From contig JAICIL010000045.1 of assembly GCA_025924435.1 (NCBI GenBank), positions 1-19,689 of the forward strand: a stretch of 19,689 nucleotides of DNA, written 5' to 3'. Every line of letters starts with the position of its first letter. Position 1 is the first letter of the stretch. The stretch is from Chloroflexia bacterium (GTDB lineage: Bacteria; Chloroflexota; Chloroflexia; Thermomicrobiales; JALYUS01). The notes under the pieces are model-generated. The model worked only from the letters and a program-made list of their open reading frames with translations, did not search any database and had not been told where the DNA came from. Positions 1-6,023 of this stretch are shown piece by piece. The position numbers and the translations under genes were made by a program.

Positions 1-329
1 AGCAGGCCGTTGGTGACCACGCCCGTCGCGGGGTTCGTCAGCTCCATGCGCGCCTTGTCGAAGTACTGCACGAGGCGCTGGCCGCCCGGCGCCTCGACGT
101 ACGGCTCCTGCTGCCCCTCCCGTGCCAGAGAGAGCGGCCCCCAGAAGTTGGGGGTGATCGCCTCGCCCGCCTGCCACTGCGCCTGGAAGGCCGGGTTCGC
201 GAAACTCGTCGCCGCGCTGGCGGGCGCGGCGACCCACGCCGCCATCGCCGCGCCGAAGAGCGCCATCACCGCGAGGAAGCTCCATGCGGTGTATCGCCGG
301 AGTCGCCGGGATCGTCGCTGGCCGCGCAT
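1..329 (-). CDS. Exported protein, N-terminal part only (gene runs off the window)
   Basis: The minus strand is open from an ATG at 329 to the window edge, giving about 109 residues. The start is well supported: AAGGAGGA lies 6 nt upstream. The protein opens with an Arg-rich n-region (RGQRRSRRLRR), a hydrophobic core around residues 15-34 and a likely signal peptidase site after APASA, about residue 40. The mature part begins TSFANPAFQAQWQAGE and contains FWGP, EAPGGQRLVQYFDKAR and NPATGVVTNGL. I recognise this only as the style of a secreted protein of Chloroflexota-like genomes with no assigned function; what follows could be a surface or cell-wall domain. It has its own promoter at 383-411 and a palindrome between promoter and start. 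The gene is confident; its function is unknown. Confidence 0.8.
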   Translation of the reverse strand, partial: MRGQRRSRRLRRYTAWSFLAVMALFGAAMAAWVAAPASAATSFANPAFQAQWQAGEAITPNFWGPLSLAREGQQEPYVEAPGGQRLVQYFDKARMELTNPATGVVTNGL

Positions 330-364
330 TGAATCCTCCTTGTCCTTCCCGAATACCCACCTTA

Positions 365-376
365 CTGTACGTACAC
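365..376. promoter_or_regulatory. Palindromic site, copy 1 of GTGTACGTACAC
   Basis: CTGTACGTACAC differs from the perfect palindrome GTGTACGTACAC at one base. It lies 6 nt downstream of the -10 box of the minus-strand promoter, so it covers the likely transcription start, and is 35 nt before the ATG at 329. Similar 11/12 copies lie at 4166 and 7209 in the same relative position. Inferred operator; no binding protein is known. Confidence 0.5.
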
Positions 377-382
377 ATCACC

Positions 383-411
383 AGCATACCATACGCTCTC
401 GGCGGGCACAA
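383..411 (-). promoter_or_regulatory. Sigma-70-like promoter for the exported protein
   Basis: On the minus strand TTGTGC (411-406) and TATGCT (388-383) are separated by exactly 17 nt. Transcription should start near 376, leaving a leader of about 47 nt before the ATG at 329. Confidence 0.55.
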
Positions 412-420
412 CTAGTAGGA

Positions 421-480
421 AGCGATGAGCAATGAGCAATGAGCAACGAGTGAGTAGTGTCGGTTTCGTCGCTCATCGCT
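421..480. repeat. Heptanucleotide tandem array with inverted ends
   Basis: From 421 the sequence runs AGCGATG, AGCAATG, AGCAATG, AGCAACG, AGTGAGT: five 7-nt units up to 455. The first ten bases, AGCGATGAGC, recur as a perfect inverted copy at 471-480, so the ends could pair. The stop codon of the minus-strand gene at 473-772 lies inside the right arm. Other 7-nt arrays in the window are at 2264 and 16389. Confidence 0.75.
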
Positions 481-772
481 CCGGTGGAGGCGCGCCGGTC
501 AGGCCGGTGATTTCGCGCGCCGTCTCATCGAGGTAGGCGCGGTCCTTGATCTGGGTCGCCATGCGCCGGATGAGCGCGGTGCAGGCTTCCTCCGCCGTGA
601 AGACAGAGGCGAACGGCGGGAACCAGTCGCCCCCGTCGGCGTATCGCTCCGCCGTCGTGGCCTGCGCGACCCAGCGATCGTCCGCCCGCCGGACGATCCG
701 GTAGGCCGATTCCTTCGGCGACCGGGGCGGGATCGTCCAGATACCGTCTTCAGCGAGAATGGTCACGGCCAT
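473..772 (-). CDS. Small hypothetical protein, 99 aa
   Basis: The ATG at 772 is preceded by GGGAGG at 5 nt, and the gene overlaps the end of the upstream phosphodiesterase gene by 23 nt, so the two are probably cotranscribed and coupled. The protein (MAVTILAEDGIWTIPPRSPK...) is soluble, with no signal peptide, membrane helix or cysteine pair. It reads as one small alpha/beta domain: a strand-rich first half with several Trp (DGIWTI, DRWVAQ, GDWFPPF), then a helix with EEACTALIRRM. I do not recognise a family. The last residues (PPPER) and stop codon fall in the right arm of a repeat, so the native C-terminus may have been altered by it. Real gene likely; function unknown. Confidence 0.6.
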   Translation of the reverse strand: MAVTILAEDGIWTIPPRSPKESAYRIVRRADDRWVAQATTAERYADGGDWFPPFASVFTAEEACTALIRRMATQIKDRAYLDETAREITGLTGAPPPER

Positions 773-1607
773 GCGGCCCTCCCTCTTCGTGGTACGTCCC
801 GTTCGGGGACGCGAGCATCAGCGGGCGGATGCGGTCGGGCCGGTTCGTCGTGATGCCGTCCACGCCCCAGCCGATCAATCGTTCGGCGTCGTCCGCGCTG
901 TCCACCGTCCAGGCGTAGAGGCCGAAGCCCGCGCGGTGCAACGCGCCGACGAGCGGCGGGATGATGAGTCGGTGGTGCAGGTATGCGGCGTCCGCGCGGG
1001 CGCGGTGGAGGATGCCGGGCAGCGCGCGCGGCAGGAGCGGGCGCTGGCTGAGGAGCGCCGCCCATTCCGGCCCGCCGTGCGGGCCGCGCGGCGGGCTTGA
1101 TCCCTTCGATAATCCGAGCCGCAAGGCCGGGGCGAGCGCGCGCAACCGCCGCAACTGATACGACGCGCGCGAGGTGACGACCGTCCGGTGCAGAAGGTCA
1201 TGCGCGGCGAGCATGCCGACGAGCGCGACCTCCGCCCCCGGCACCTTAAGGTCCACATTGAGGAGCGCGCCGCGCGCCCGCACGACGGCGAGCAGGTCGG
1301 CGAGCGAGAGCAAGTCCGGCACGCGCGCCCGCAGGCTCGCCTCCGTCTCCCACGCGATCCGCGCGACCGCCCGCCCGCGCCCAACGGTGCCGTCGTGCGC
1401 GAGGACAAGCGCGCGATCCCGCGTCATCCGCACGTCGCATTCGAGGACATCCGCGCCCATCTCGATCGCCATCAGGAAGGAGGCGAGGCTGTTCGCCCGC
1501 GCATAAGCGGCCGCGCCGCGATGGCCGGTGAGCAGTTGCCGGTCCCACGGCGACGCGGGCGACCGCGCGGGCGTCATGGCGGCGGGGGCGGGGGGAAGCA
1601 ATCGCAT
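750..1607 (-). CDS. Glycerophosphodiester phosphodiesterase family protein
   Basis: A 285-residue protein of the GDPD fold, which hydrolyses glycerophosphodiesters to an alcohol and glycerol 3-phosphate with a divalent metal. The N-terminal signature is clear: GHRG (catalytic His29), then ARANSLASF, then GADVLECDV with metal ligands Glu56 and Asp58, and LAHDGTVGR with the second catalytic His71. NVDLK (a conserved acidic strand) and the C-terminal YAWTVDSADDAERLIGWGVDGITTNRPD complete the barrel. There is no signal peptide, so it should act in the cytosol. I chose ATG 1607; a GTG at 1622 would add five residues but lies inside the promoter palindrome. There is no Shine-Dalgarno, and TACACT ends 6 nt before the ATG, so the mRNA may be leaderless. 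It diverges from the HDIG gene and overlaps the next gene by 23 nt. Confidence 0.9.
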   Translation of the reverse strand: MRLLPPAPAAMTPARSPASPWDRQLLTGHRGAAAYARANSLASFLMAIEMGADVLECDVRMTRDRALVLAHDGTVGRGRAVARIAWETEASLRARVPDLLSLADLLAVVRARGALLNVDLKVPGAEVALVGMLAAHDLLHRTVVTSRASYQLRRLRALAPALRLGLSKGSSPPRGPHGGPEWAALLSQRPLLPRALPGILHRARADAAYLHHRLIIPPLVGALHRAGFGLYAWTVDSADDAERLIGWGVDGITTNRPDRIRPLMLASPNGTYHEEGGPHGRDHSR

Positions 1608-1613
1608 GGCGAT

Positions 1614-1623
1614 AGTGTACACT
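1614..1623. promoter_or_regulatory. Self-complementary AGTGTACACT acting as a -10 on both strands
   Basis: The 30-nt gap between two divergent genes centres on the perfect palindrome AGTGTACACT. Read on either strand it contains TACACT, a 4/6 match to TATAAT. On the minus strand it ends 6 nt before ATG 1607, the spacing of leaderless transcripts; on the plus strand it ends 13 nt before GTG 1637. The -35 boxes are weak. It also resembles the GTGTAC half of the palindromes at 365, 4166 and 7209. Confidence 0.4.
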
Positions 1624-1636
1624 GCCCCCGGCGTTC

Positions 1637-2284
1637 GTGTCGCACGGAAGGTTTGCGCAATTGGGGACAGAAACGGTGCTATCGGAGGAAGAAGCGCGGA
1701 ATCTGCTGGCGCGATACATCCCGCTTACCGAAACGTGGGGCGCGCACAGCATGACCGTGGCACGGCTGGCGGGGCGGATCGCGGACGCGCTCCTCGCCGC
1801 CGGGGCGGGCGTTGACCCGGCGCTGGCGCGGGCGGGCGGGCTGCTGCACGACATCGGGCGCAGCGCGACGCACGACGGCATCATGCACTGCTGGGAGGGA
1901 TCGCGGATGCTCCGCGCGCGGGGGCAGCCGCTGCTCGCGCGCTTCTGCGTCGTCCACAGCGGCGGCGGCATGACGGCGGCGGAGGCGGCCACCATCGGCT
2001 GGCCGCCCGCCGACTATCGCCCGCGCACTTGGGAGGAGAAGGCCGTCACCATCGCGGACGGCCTCGCGCACTACGACGGCGTCGTCTGTCTCGCGGACCG
2101 CACCGCCTCGGTGCGCGAGCGGTACCGCGACCAGTCCAGCCCGGCGCGGTACGCCCTCATCGTCGAGACCGAGGGCAAAATCCGCGCGCTGATGGCCGAG
2201 GTCGAGGCGATCATCGGCCAGCCGGTCGAGCGGCTGTGCGGCGCGCGGCGGCTCTATAACGAAGGACTGAGGACTGAGGACTGA
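1637..2284 (+). CDS. HDIG/HD-domain metal-dependent phosphohydrolase
   Basis: The protein (215 aa from GTG 1637) carries the HD signature in order: WGAHSMTVARLAGRIADAL (first His), ARAGGLLHDIGR (the HD pair), then a third His in CVVHSGGGMTAAEAATIGWPPADY and a final Asp in EKAVTIADGLAHYDG. The layout recalls the HDIG group that includes the TIGR00295 type, soluble single-domain proteins thought to cleave phosphomonoester or nucleotide substrates; the substrate here is unknown. The start is uncertain: TTG 1661 has GGAAGG 9 nt upstream and GTG 1676 has GGGGA, and conserved sequence begins only at LSEEEARNLL, so the protein may be up to 13 residues shorter. The last residues, GLRTED and the stop, are encoded by a 7-nt tandem repeat, so the C-terminus is repeat-derived. 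Confidence 0.85.
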   Translation: MSHGRFAQLGTETVLSEEEARNLLARYIPLTETWGAHSMTVARLAGRIADALLAAGAGVDPALARAGGLLHDIGRSATHDGIMHCWEGSRMLRARGQPLLARFCVVHSGGGMTAAEAATIGWPPADYRPRTWEEKAVTIADGLAHYDGVVCLADRTASVRERYRDQSSPARYALIVETEGKIRALMAEVEAIIGQPVERLCGARRLYNEGLRTED

Positions 2285-2291
2285 GGACCGA
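2264..2291. repeat. Heptanucleotide tandem array GGACTGA x3 + GGACCGA
   Basis: Three exact GGACTGA units (2264-2284) are followed by one with a single change (2285-2291). The array spans the end of the HDIG gene; the TGA stop is the end of the third unit. Because 7 is not a multiple of 3, a gain or loss of one unit would shift the reading frame and move the stop. Confidence 0.8.
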
Positions 2292-2350
2292 GCGGAGCGT
2301 TTCGTTGCGGTCCTTATCCCGCCCTCTTCGCGTTCGGCGCTTCCGTATCT

Positions 2351-2404
2351 CTCCCCCTCTCCTTTGCCTGACGGCAAAGGAGAGGAAGCCGGGGGGTGAG
2401 GTTC
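2351..2404 (+). repeat. Hairpin repeat family, copy A
   Basis: A perfect 13-bp stem, CCTCTCCTTTGCC (2356-2368) with GGCAAAGGAGAGG (2373-2385), closes a TGAC loop. It is followed by CCGGGGGGTGAGG. The same arrangement of stem plus CCGGGGG-type tail recurs at 5279-5320 and, less completely, at 5191-5230. It lies between the HDIG and PIG-L genes, and its GGTGAGG tail sits 6-7 nt before the PIG-L ATG, where a ribosome binding site is expected. Confidence 0.7.
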
Positions 2405-2407
2405 CCC

Positions 2408-3196
2408 ATGTCCGCCGCGCATCTCTTCCTCGCGCCGCATTTCGATGATGTCGCGCTCTCGTGCGGCGGGGAGGTCGCGCGGTTGGTCGCGGCGGGGGAG
2501 CGGGTCGCCATCGCGACAATCTTCGCCGGTGCGCCGCCCGCCGCGATGCCGCTCACGCCGTACGCGCGGTGGCATCTCGCGGAGTGGGGCGTGGCGAGCG
2601 TCGCGGACGCGCTGGCGGCGCGGCGCATCGAGGACGAAGCGGCGGCGGCCGTCCTCGGCGCGACGCCACACCTGCTCCCGTTCGTGGATGGCGTCTTCCG
2701 CGACGACCGCTACCGCTCGTGGGATGCACTGCGCACCCATCTCGTCGCGGTGGACGCGACGCTGCCGGCGGAAATCGCGGACGCGCTCATGGAGCGCGGT
2801 TTGATCGGGCAGGCAACGGTCGTCACGGGGCCGCTGGCCATTGGCCGCCATGTGGACCATCAGGCGGTCTTCGCGGCGATGCGGCGGCTCGCCAAACGCG
2901 GTGTCCGGGTGCGCGGCTACGAGGACTACCCGTACGCGGCGGACGAGGCGGAGTACGCCCCGCGCATGGCCGCCCCCGACCTCGCGGGCGCGACGCCGGA
3001 GACCGTGGACATCGCGCCCTGGCTGGGGACGAAAGTGCGCGCCATCGGCCGCTACGCCTCGCAACTCCCGCTGCTCTTCCCCGATCTGCCGATGCCGGAA
3101 GCGGTTCGTGCATATGGCAACCGTGTCGCCGGTGGCGCGGGCGTCGCGGAACGGTTCTGGTGGTTGAATGGGGAAGAATCTACGCAGCGTCAATGA
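2408..3196 (+). CDS. PIG-L (LmbE-like) family deacetylase
   Basis: A 262-residue protein of the PIG-L fold, zinc enzymes that remove N-acetyl groups from GlcNAc conjugates and related compounds, as in mycothiol, bacillithiol or lincomycin pathways. The zinc and catalytic motif is PHFDDVALSCGGEVARL (His11, Asp13, Asp14; Phe replaces the usual Pro of PHPDD), followed by AIATIFAG, and RHVDHQAVF supplies His148 and His151. GYEDYPYA and the final PEAVRAYGNRVAG and ERFWWLN are typical of the C-terminal half. ATG 2408 is preferred over the in-frame GTG at 2396, which would put repeat DNA into the protein. No glycosyltransferase or thiol-pathway gene is nearby, so the substrate cannot be inferred. 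It ends tail-to-tail with the broken DUF433-like gene, overlapping it by 17 nt. Confidence 0.9.
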   Translation: MSAAHLFLAPHFDDVALSCGGEVARLVAAGERVAIATIFAGAPPAAMPLTPYARWHLAEWGVASVADALAARRIEDEAAAAVLGATPHLLPFVDGVFRDDRYRSWDALRTHLVAVDATLPAEIADALMERGLIGQATVVTGPLAIGRHVDHQAVFAAMRRLAKRGVRVRGYEDYPYAADEAEYAPRMAAPDLAGATPETVDIAPWLGTKVRAIGRYASQLPLLFPDLPMPEAVRAYGNRVAGGAGVAERFWWLNGEESTQRQ

Positions 3197-3458
3197 CGCG
3201 GTTCGCGGCGCGGCGTGCATCAATAAGTATTTGATGCTCGTTGTAGTATGCGATTGCCGCTTCAACCGCCTCGAGCGGGGTGTTGTAATCGTCCGCCACG
3301 CGCTAAACGTCTCCCGACGCCCCGCTGGGATAGCCGATGGGCGCCCAGACGGCCACGCCATACCCGATCAGCCGCGCCTCATCGAGGCCGGGGCGGGGCG
3401 GATTCTGCTCGATATATCGCTCCATGAGCGTATGCGGCGTCTGCTTTGTCGTCGCCAT
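3180..3458 (-). pseudogene. DUF433-like small protein interrupted by an in-frame TAG
   Basis: From ATG 3458 the minus strand encodes 51 residues (MATTKQTPHTLMERY... RLIGYGVAVWAPIGYPSGASGDV) and then TAG at 3305-3303. The same frame continues for 40 codons as RVADDYNTPLEAVEAAIAYY, NEHQILIDARRAANRVIDAA, stop TAG 3182-3180. The joined 92-codon product has the VWA-IGY core, the V-DY- turn and the AVEAA-AYY-H helix typical of small DUF433-like, often antitoxin-like, proteins; homologues commonly have GDxERV here, so one change from GAG or CAG to TAG explains the break. AAAGGG lies before the ATG. It begins 26 nt after the SufR-like gene and shares its direction. Read as a recent nonsense pseudogene; a sequencing error cannot be excluded. 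Confidence 0.65.
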
Positions 3459-3484
3459 GCTGGCCCTTTCCCTCGCTGGCCGGA

Positions 3485-4132
3485 TTACGCGACGGCGGTG
3501 GCTTCGCTGACGCGGATGCGGTAGCAGCAGAGGTGCTCGCCGTCCGTCATGTGGTGCTCGCGGGTGACGGAGACGCCGGGCAGGAGCCGCCGGAAGAGGT
3601 CGAGTTCGGAGACGCAGGGCTGCGTGAAGGTGATCGCGACGCTGCTCACCGCGCAGTGGAACTCTTTGAGGAGGTAATCGCCCTCCGGCGTCTTCTCCCA
3701 CGCGGCGAGGTAGCCGTTCTTATCGAGGTGCGATTTCAGCGTTTCGAGGCGCGCTTCGAGCGGCTGCCCCTCCATCGCCGCGCTCAATTCCTCCGCCAGC
3801 CGGTCGGTGCGCCGCTCGAAGAGGCGGTCCACCGTCTCCTCGCCGCTCAGGACGCGCAGATCGGTGAGCAACTCGACGGTCAGGCGATCCGAGGTGTTCG
3901 GAAAGAGCCGCTCCGCCGCCTCCGTGAGGTGGAAATGGTTGACCGGGCGGCCGACCGGGCGCCGCTCGACGGTGGACGTGATCAGTTCTTCCGCTTCCAA
4001 CTGCGTCAAGTGCTTGCGCACCGCCATGCTCGTGATGTCGAGCATCGCGGCCAGCGCATTCGCGGTCAGACCGTCCTGCCGTTTGAGCGCTTCGATGATG
4101 GTGCGGCGGGTGCTGCCGTGCTGTCGGTCCAT
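3485..4132 (-). CDS. SufR-like iron-sulfur transcriptional regulator
   Basis: A 215-residue regulator with an N-terminal winged helix (residues 8-72: STRRTIIEALKRQDGLTANA, ALAAMLDITSMAVRKHLTQL, then a wing with RRPVGRPVNHFHLTEAAERLFP) and a C-terminal domain with cysteines C160-X12-C173-X28-C202, plus C203. SufR proteins have C-X12-C-X13-C-X14-C; here the third position is Val, but the outer spacing is exact (13+1+14=28), so a cluster-sensing role is well supported. No suf genes are in the window. The longer reading from 4213 is rejected because a strong promoter (4194-4223) would then lie inside the coding region; ATG 4132 follows AGGGG at 9 nt. The leader holds two inverted repeats that could be autoregulatory operators. 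The broken DUF433-like gene follows in the same direction. Confidence 0.82.
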   Translation of the reverse strand: MDRQHGSTRRTIIEALKRQDGLTANALAAMLDITSMAVRKHLTQLEAEELITSTVERRPVGRPVNHFHLTEAAERLFPNTSDRLTVELLTDLRVLSGEETVDRLFERRTDRLAEELSAAMEGQPLEARLETLKSHLDKNGYLAAWEKTPEGDYLLKEFHCAVSSVAITFTQPCVSELDLFRRLLPGVSVTREHHMTDGEHLCCYRIRVSEATAVA

Positions 4133-4146
4133 GCGAGAGTGCCCCT

Positions 4147-4158
4147 TGTCGTGCGACA
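4147..4158. promoter_or_regulatory. Inverted repeat TGTCG-N2-CGACA in the SufR-like leader
   Basis: TGTCG and CGACA flank TG, 15 nt before the start codon at 4132. It could be an operator, or a small hairpin limiting ribosome access to the AGGGG sequence beside it. Weak evidence, based on symmetry and position only. Confidence 0.3.
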
Positions 4159-4165
4159 GTCGCTC

Positions 4166-4177
4166 GTGTCCGTACAC
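4166..4177. promoter_or_regulatory. Palindromic site, copy 2 of GTGTACGTACAC
   Basis: GTGTCCGTACAC matches the palindrome at 11 of 12 bases and is flanked by C and G, extending the symmetry (CGTGT-N4-ACACG). It lies 16 nt downstream of the -10 box and 33 nt before the ATG of the SufR-like gene, a position suited to autoregulation. Confidence 0.5.
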
Positions 4178-4193
4178 GTCACTGTGTGAACCA

Positions 4194-4223
4194 ATCATAC
4201 CATTCCGGGACATATTTCGTCAA
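4194..4223 (-). promoter_or_regulatory. Strong sigma-70-like promoter for the SufR-like gene
   Basis: TTGACG (4223-4218) and TATGAT (4199-4194) are spaced by 18 nt on the minus strand, matching the consensus at 5/6 in each box. Transcription should start near 4187. This places the ATG at 4213 upstream of the transcript and decides the start codon as 4132. Confidence 0.7.
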
Positions 4224-4328
4224 CTTGAGGTTTTTTAAACGCGTACCATCCGTGCCGCGACAACCTATCGCCGGATAGAGTACCGTACGCGAACGCGTGG
4301 TGCGTGGAACGATGGCAAGGGGCGGGTG

Positions 4329-5246
4329 ATGACGGGGCGCATCGTCTTCGGTGACAACTTGCCGGTTCTGCGGGCGATGGCGGACGACTCCGTGCCGCTC
4401 ATCTATCTCGACCCGCCCTTCAATACCGGCAAAACGCAGAACCATACGCGAATCAAGACAACCCGCGCCGCCGACGGCGACCGGAGCGGCTTCCAGGGCG
4501 CGCGCTATGCGACGGTGAAAATCGGCGCGCGCGCGTACGACGATTTCTTCGATGATTACCTTGCCTTCCTGGAACCCCGACTGATCGAGGCGCACCGGAT
4601 ACTCACGCCCGACGGGACGCTCTACTTCCACATTGACTACCGGGAGGCGCACTACTGCAAGGTGCTGCTCGATCTGATCTTCGGGCGGCGCTGCTTCCTC
4701 AACGAGGTGATCTGGGCCTACGATTACGGCGGGCGCACGAAACGGAAGTGGCCGACGAAGCACGACACAATCCTCGTCTATGTCAAGGACCCGAAGCGGT
4801 ACACCTTCAACGCGGACGCGGTCGGGCGCATCCCGTACATGGCGCCGTCGCTCGTCGGGCCGGCGAAGGCGGCGCGCGGCAAACTACCGACCGATACCTG
4901 GTGGCACACCATCGTGCCGACGAACGGCACGGAGCGGACGGGCTACCCGACGCAGAAGCCTGTCGGCATCCTCACGCGCGTCATCGCCGCCTCGTCGAAC
5001 CCCGGCGATCTCGTGCTGGACTGCTTCGCGGGCAGCGGCACGACGGGCGCGGCGGCCCTCGCGCTCGGGCGGCGCTTCCTGCTCGTGGACGACAATCCGC
5101 AGGCGCTGGAAGTGATGGCGCGACGCTTCGCGGGCGTCCCGGCGGTCGAATGGGTCGGGTTCGATCCCGCGCCGTTCGCCCATCCCCCACTGCCCGGAGG
5201 GCACCCGCCTCCCGTCGCGGGAGGGGGTGACTCGCCGCACTCATGA
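4329..5246 (+). CDS. Beta-class site-specific DNA methyltransferase (N6-adenine or N4-cytosine), orphan
   Basis: The catalytic motif comes first (IYLDPPFNTGKTQ, DPPF at residues 28-31) and the AdoMet motif last (LDCFAGSGTTGAAA, residues 230-243), the order of the beta class. Between them are YLAFLEPRLIEAHRILTPDG, YFHIDYREAHYCKVLLD, EVIWAYDYGG and KHDTILVYVKD; GYPTQKPVGILTRVI precedes the AdoMet site, as in this family. ATG 4329 has AAGGGG 6 nt upstream; a GTG at 4326 is also possible. The core ends near VEWVGFDP; the last 25 residues, rich in Pro and Gly (HPPLPGGHPPPVAGGG), are encoded by hairpin repeat copy B and are not part of the fold. No restriction gene lies nearby, so it may be a solitary regulatory or protective methylase. 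Target sequence unknown. Confidence 0.9.
   Translation: MTGRIVFGDNLPVLRAMADDSVPLIYLDPPFNTGKTQNHTRIKTTRAADGDRSGFQGARYATVKIGARAYDDFFDDYLAFLEPRLIEAHRILTPDGTLYFHIDYREAHYCKVLLDLIFGRRCFLNEVIWAYDYGGRTKRKWPTKHDTILVYVKDPKRYTFNADAVGRIPYMAPSLVGPAKAARGKLPTDTWWHTIVPTNGTERTGYPTQKPVGILTRVIAASSNPGDLVLDCFAGSGTTGAAALALGRRFLLVDDNPQALEVMARRFAGVPAVEWVGFDPAPFAHPPLPGGHPPPVAGGGDSPHS
5191..5230 (+). repeat. Hairpin repeat family, copy B (inside a coding region)
   Basis: Two adjacent hairpins, TGCCC-GGA-GGGCA (5191-5203) and CCTCCCG-TCG-CGGGAGG (5208-5224), are followed by GGGTGA. The unit matches copy C in its CCCG/CGGG stem and copy A in its GGGGTGA tail. It encodes the Pro/Gly-rich tail of the methyltransferase. 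Confidence 0.55.
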
Positions 5247-5278
5247 GACGCATCACTCAACGCCGCGATCTCGCGGAA

Positions 5279-5320
5279 TCTCACTCCTCTTCCCGACGCG
5301 GGAAGGGGCCGGGGGTTAGG
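5279..5320 (+). repeat. Hairpin repeat family, copy C, between convergent genes
   Basis: CTTCCCG-ACG-CGGGAAG (5289-5305), extendable by a few pairs, is followed by GGGCCGGGGGTTAGG, matching the tail of copy A. It occupies the gap between the ends of the methyltransferase and TetR genes, so it could also stop transcription from either side. The TetR stop codon (5316-5318) is in the tail. Confidence 0.65.
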
Positions 5321-5969
5321 CCGGCCGCGCGCGGATCGCGTCGCCGAAGAGGTCGAGCGCCGTCTCGTAGAGCGCGGGGAAATGGCCGGGAACAACCCGC
5401 TCCGGCGGGAGCGGATGATCCGGCGGCGGGCCGCCCATTCCCGCCAGTTCGAGCGAGACGAGGCCGTGCATGAAGGCCCATGCCGCCGTTGCGCCGGCGC
5501 GCGCCTCCATCGGGCGGATGACGCCCGCCGCGATGCCTTCCGCGAAGGTGTGCTGGAGCGACGCGAAGGCGGTCGTCGCGATGTCGAGGTCTTCCCGCGA
5601 TGGCCGGAACTCCGGGATCGGGCGGCTGAACATCAGGCTGTATTCCTGCGGGTGCGCGATCGCGAACCGGCGATAGGCGATGCCGAGCGCGCGGAGCCGG
5701 GCAACGGGATCCGGCTCCGCGATTTGCTCCAGCATCACCGCCAGTTGCCGGAAGCCCTCAATGAACAATGCTTCGGCAATCGCTTCCTTGCCGGAGAAGT
5801 ATTCGTAGAGGGCGGGCGCGCTGTAGTTGATGCGCCGGGCGATGCCGCGGATCGAGAGTGCGCCCGCGCCCTCCTCCGCGATAATGTCCCGCGCCGCGCG
5901 GAGGATCTCCTGCCGCATCTCCTCGCCGTATCGCGCCCGCCGCCCCTTCGCCCCGGTCGTTGCTACCAT
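5316..5969 (-). CDS. TetR/AcrR family transcriptional regulator
   Basis: A 217-residue regulator. The N-terminal DNA-binding domain is textbook: MRQEILRAARDIIAEEGAGA, then LSIRGIARRINYSAPALYEY and FSGKEAIAEALFIEGF (residues 18-75). The ligand domain, with PQEYSLMFSRPIPEF and AAWAFMHGLVSLELAG, resembles the WHG-type TetR C-terminal domain, in which Trp-x-x-x-His-Gly is replaced here by WAFMHG. ATG 5969 has CAGGAG 8 nt upstream. It lies 54 nt downstream of the membrane protein gene in the same direction and probably shares its mRNA, so the membrane protein is its likely target. The palindrome ACGGCCGT in the promoter at 7088-7116 is a candidate operator. Confidence 0.9.
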   Translation of the reverse strand: MVATTGAKGRRARYGEEMRQEILRAARDIIAEEGAGALSIRGIARRINYSAPALYEYFSGKEAIAEALFIEGFRQLAVMLEQIAEPDPVARLRALGIAYRRFAIAHPQEYSLMFSRPIPEFRPSREDLDIATTAFASLQHTFAEGIAAGVIRPMEARAGATAAWAFMHGLVSLELAGMGGPPPDHPLPPERVVPGHFPALYETALDLFGDAIRARPA

Positions 5970-6023
5970 CGTGTCGGCTCCTGCTGTCGTTCGGAATACC
6001 GCCGAGTGTCGCGCTGTCCGCCT

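Noticed and set aside
421..480. CRISPR array or attachment site
   Set aside because: Units are 7 nt without spacers, and no cas gene or integrase is near.
1679..3361. 560-codon minus-strand reading frame
   Set aside because: Antisense to the HDIG and PIG-L genes and running through an intergenic hairpin repeat.
4133..4213. N-terminal extension of the SufR-like protein to ATG 4213
   Set aside because: The extra 27 codons overlap the -10 box and leader palindromes and lie upstream of the likely transcription start.
4329..5246. Restriction-modification system
   Set aside because: Only the methyltransferase is present; neither neighbour (SufR-like, TetR) resembles a nuclease or specificity subunit.
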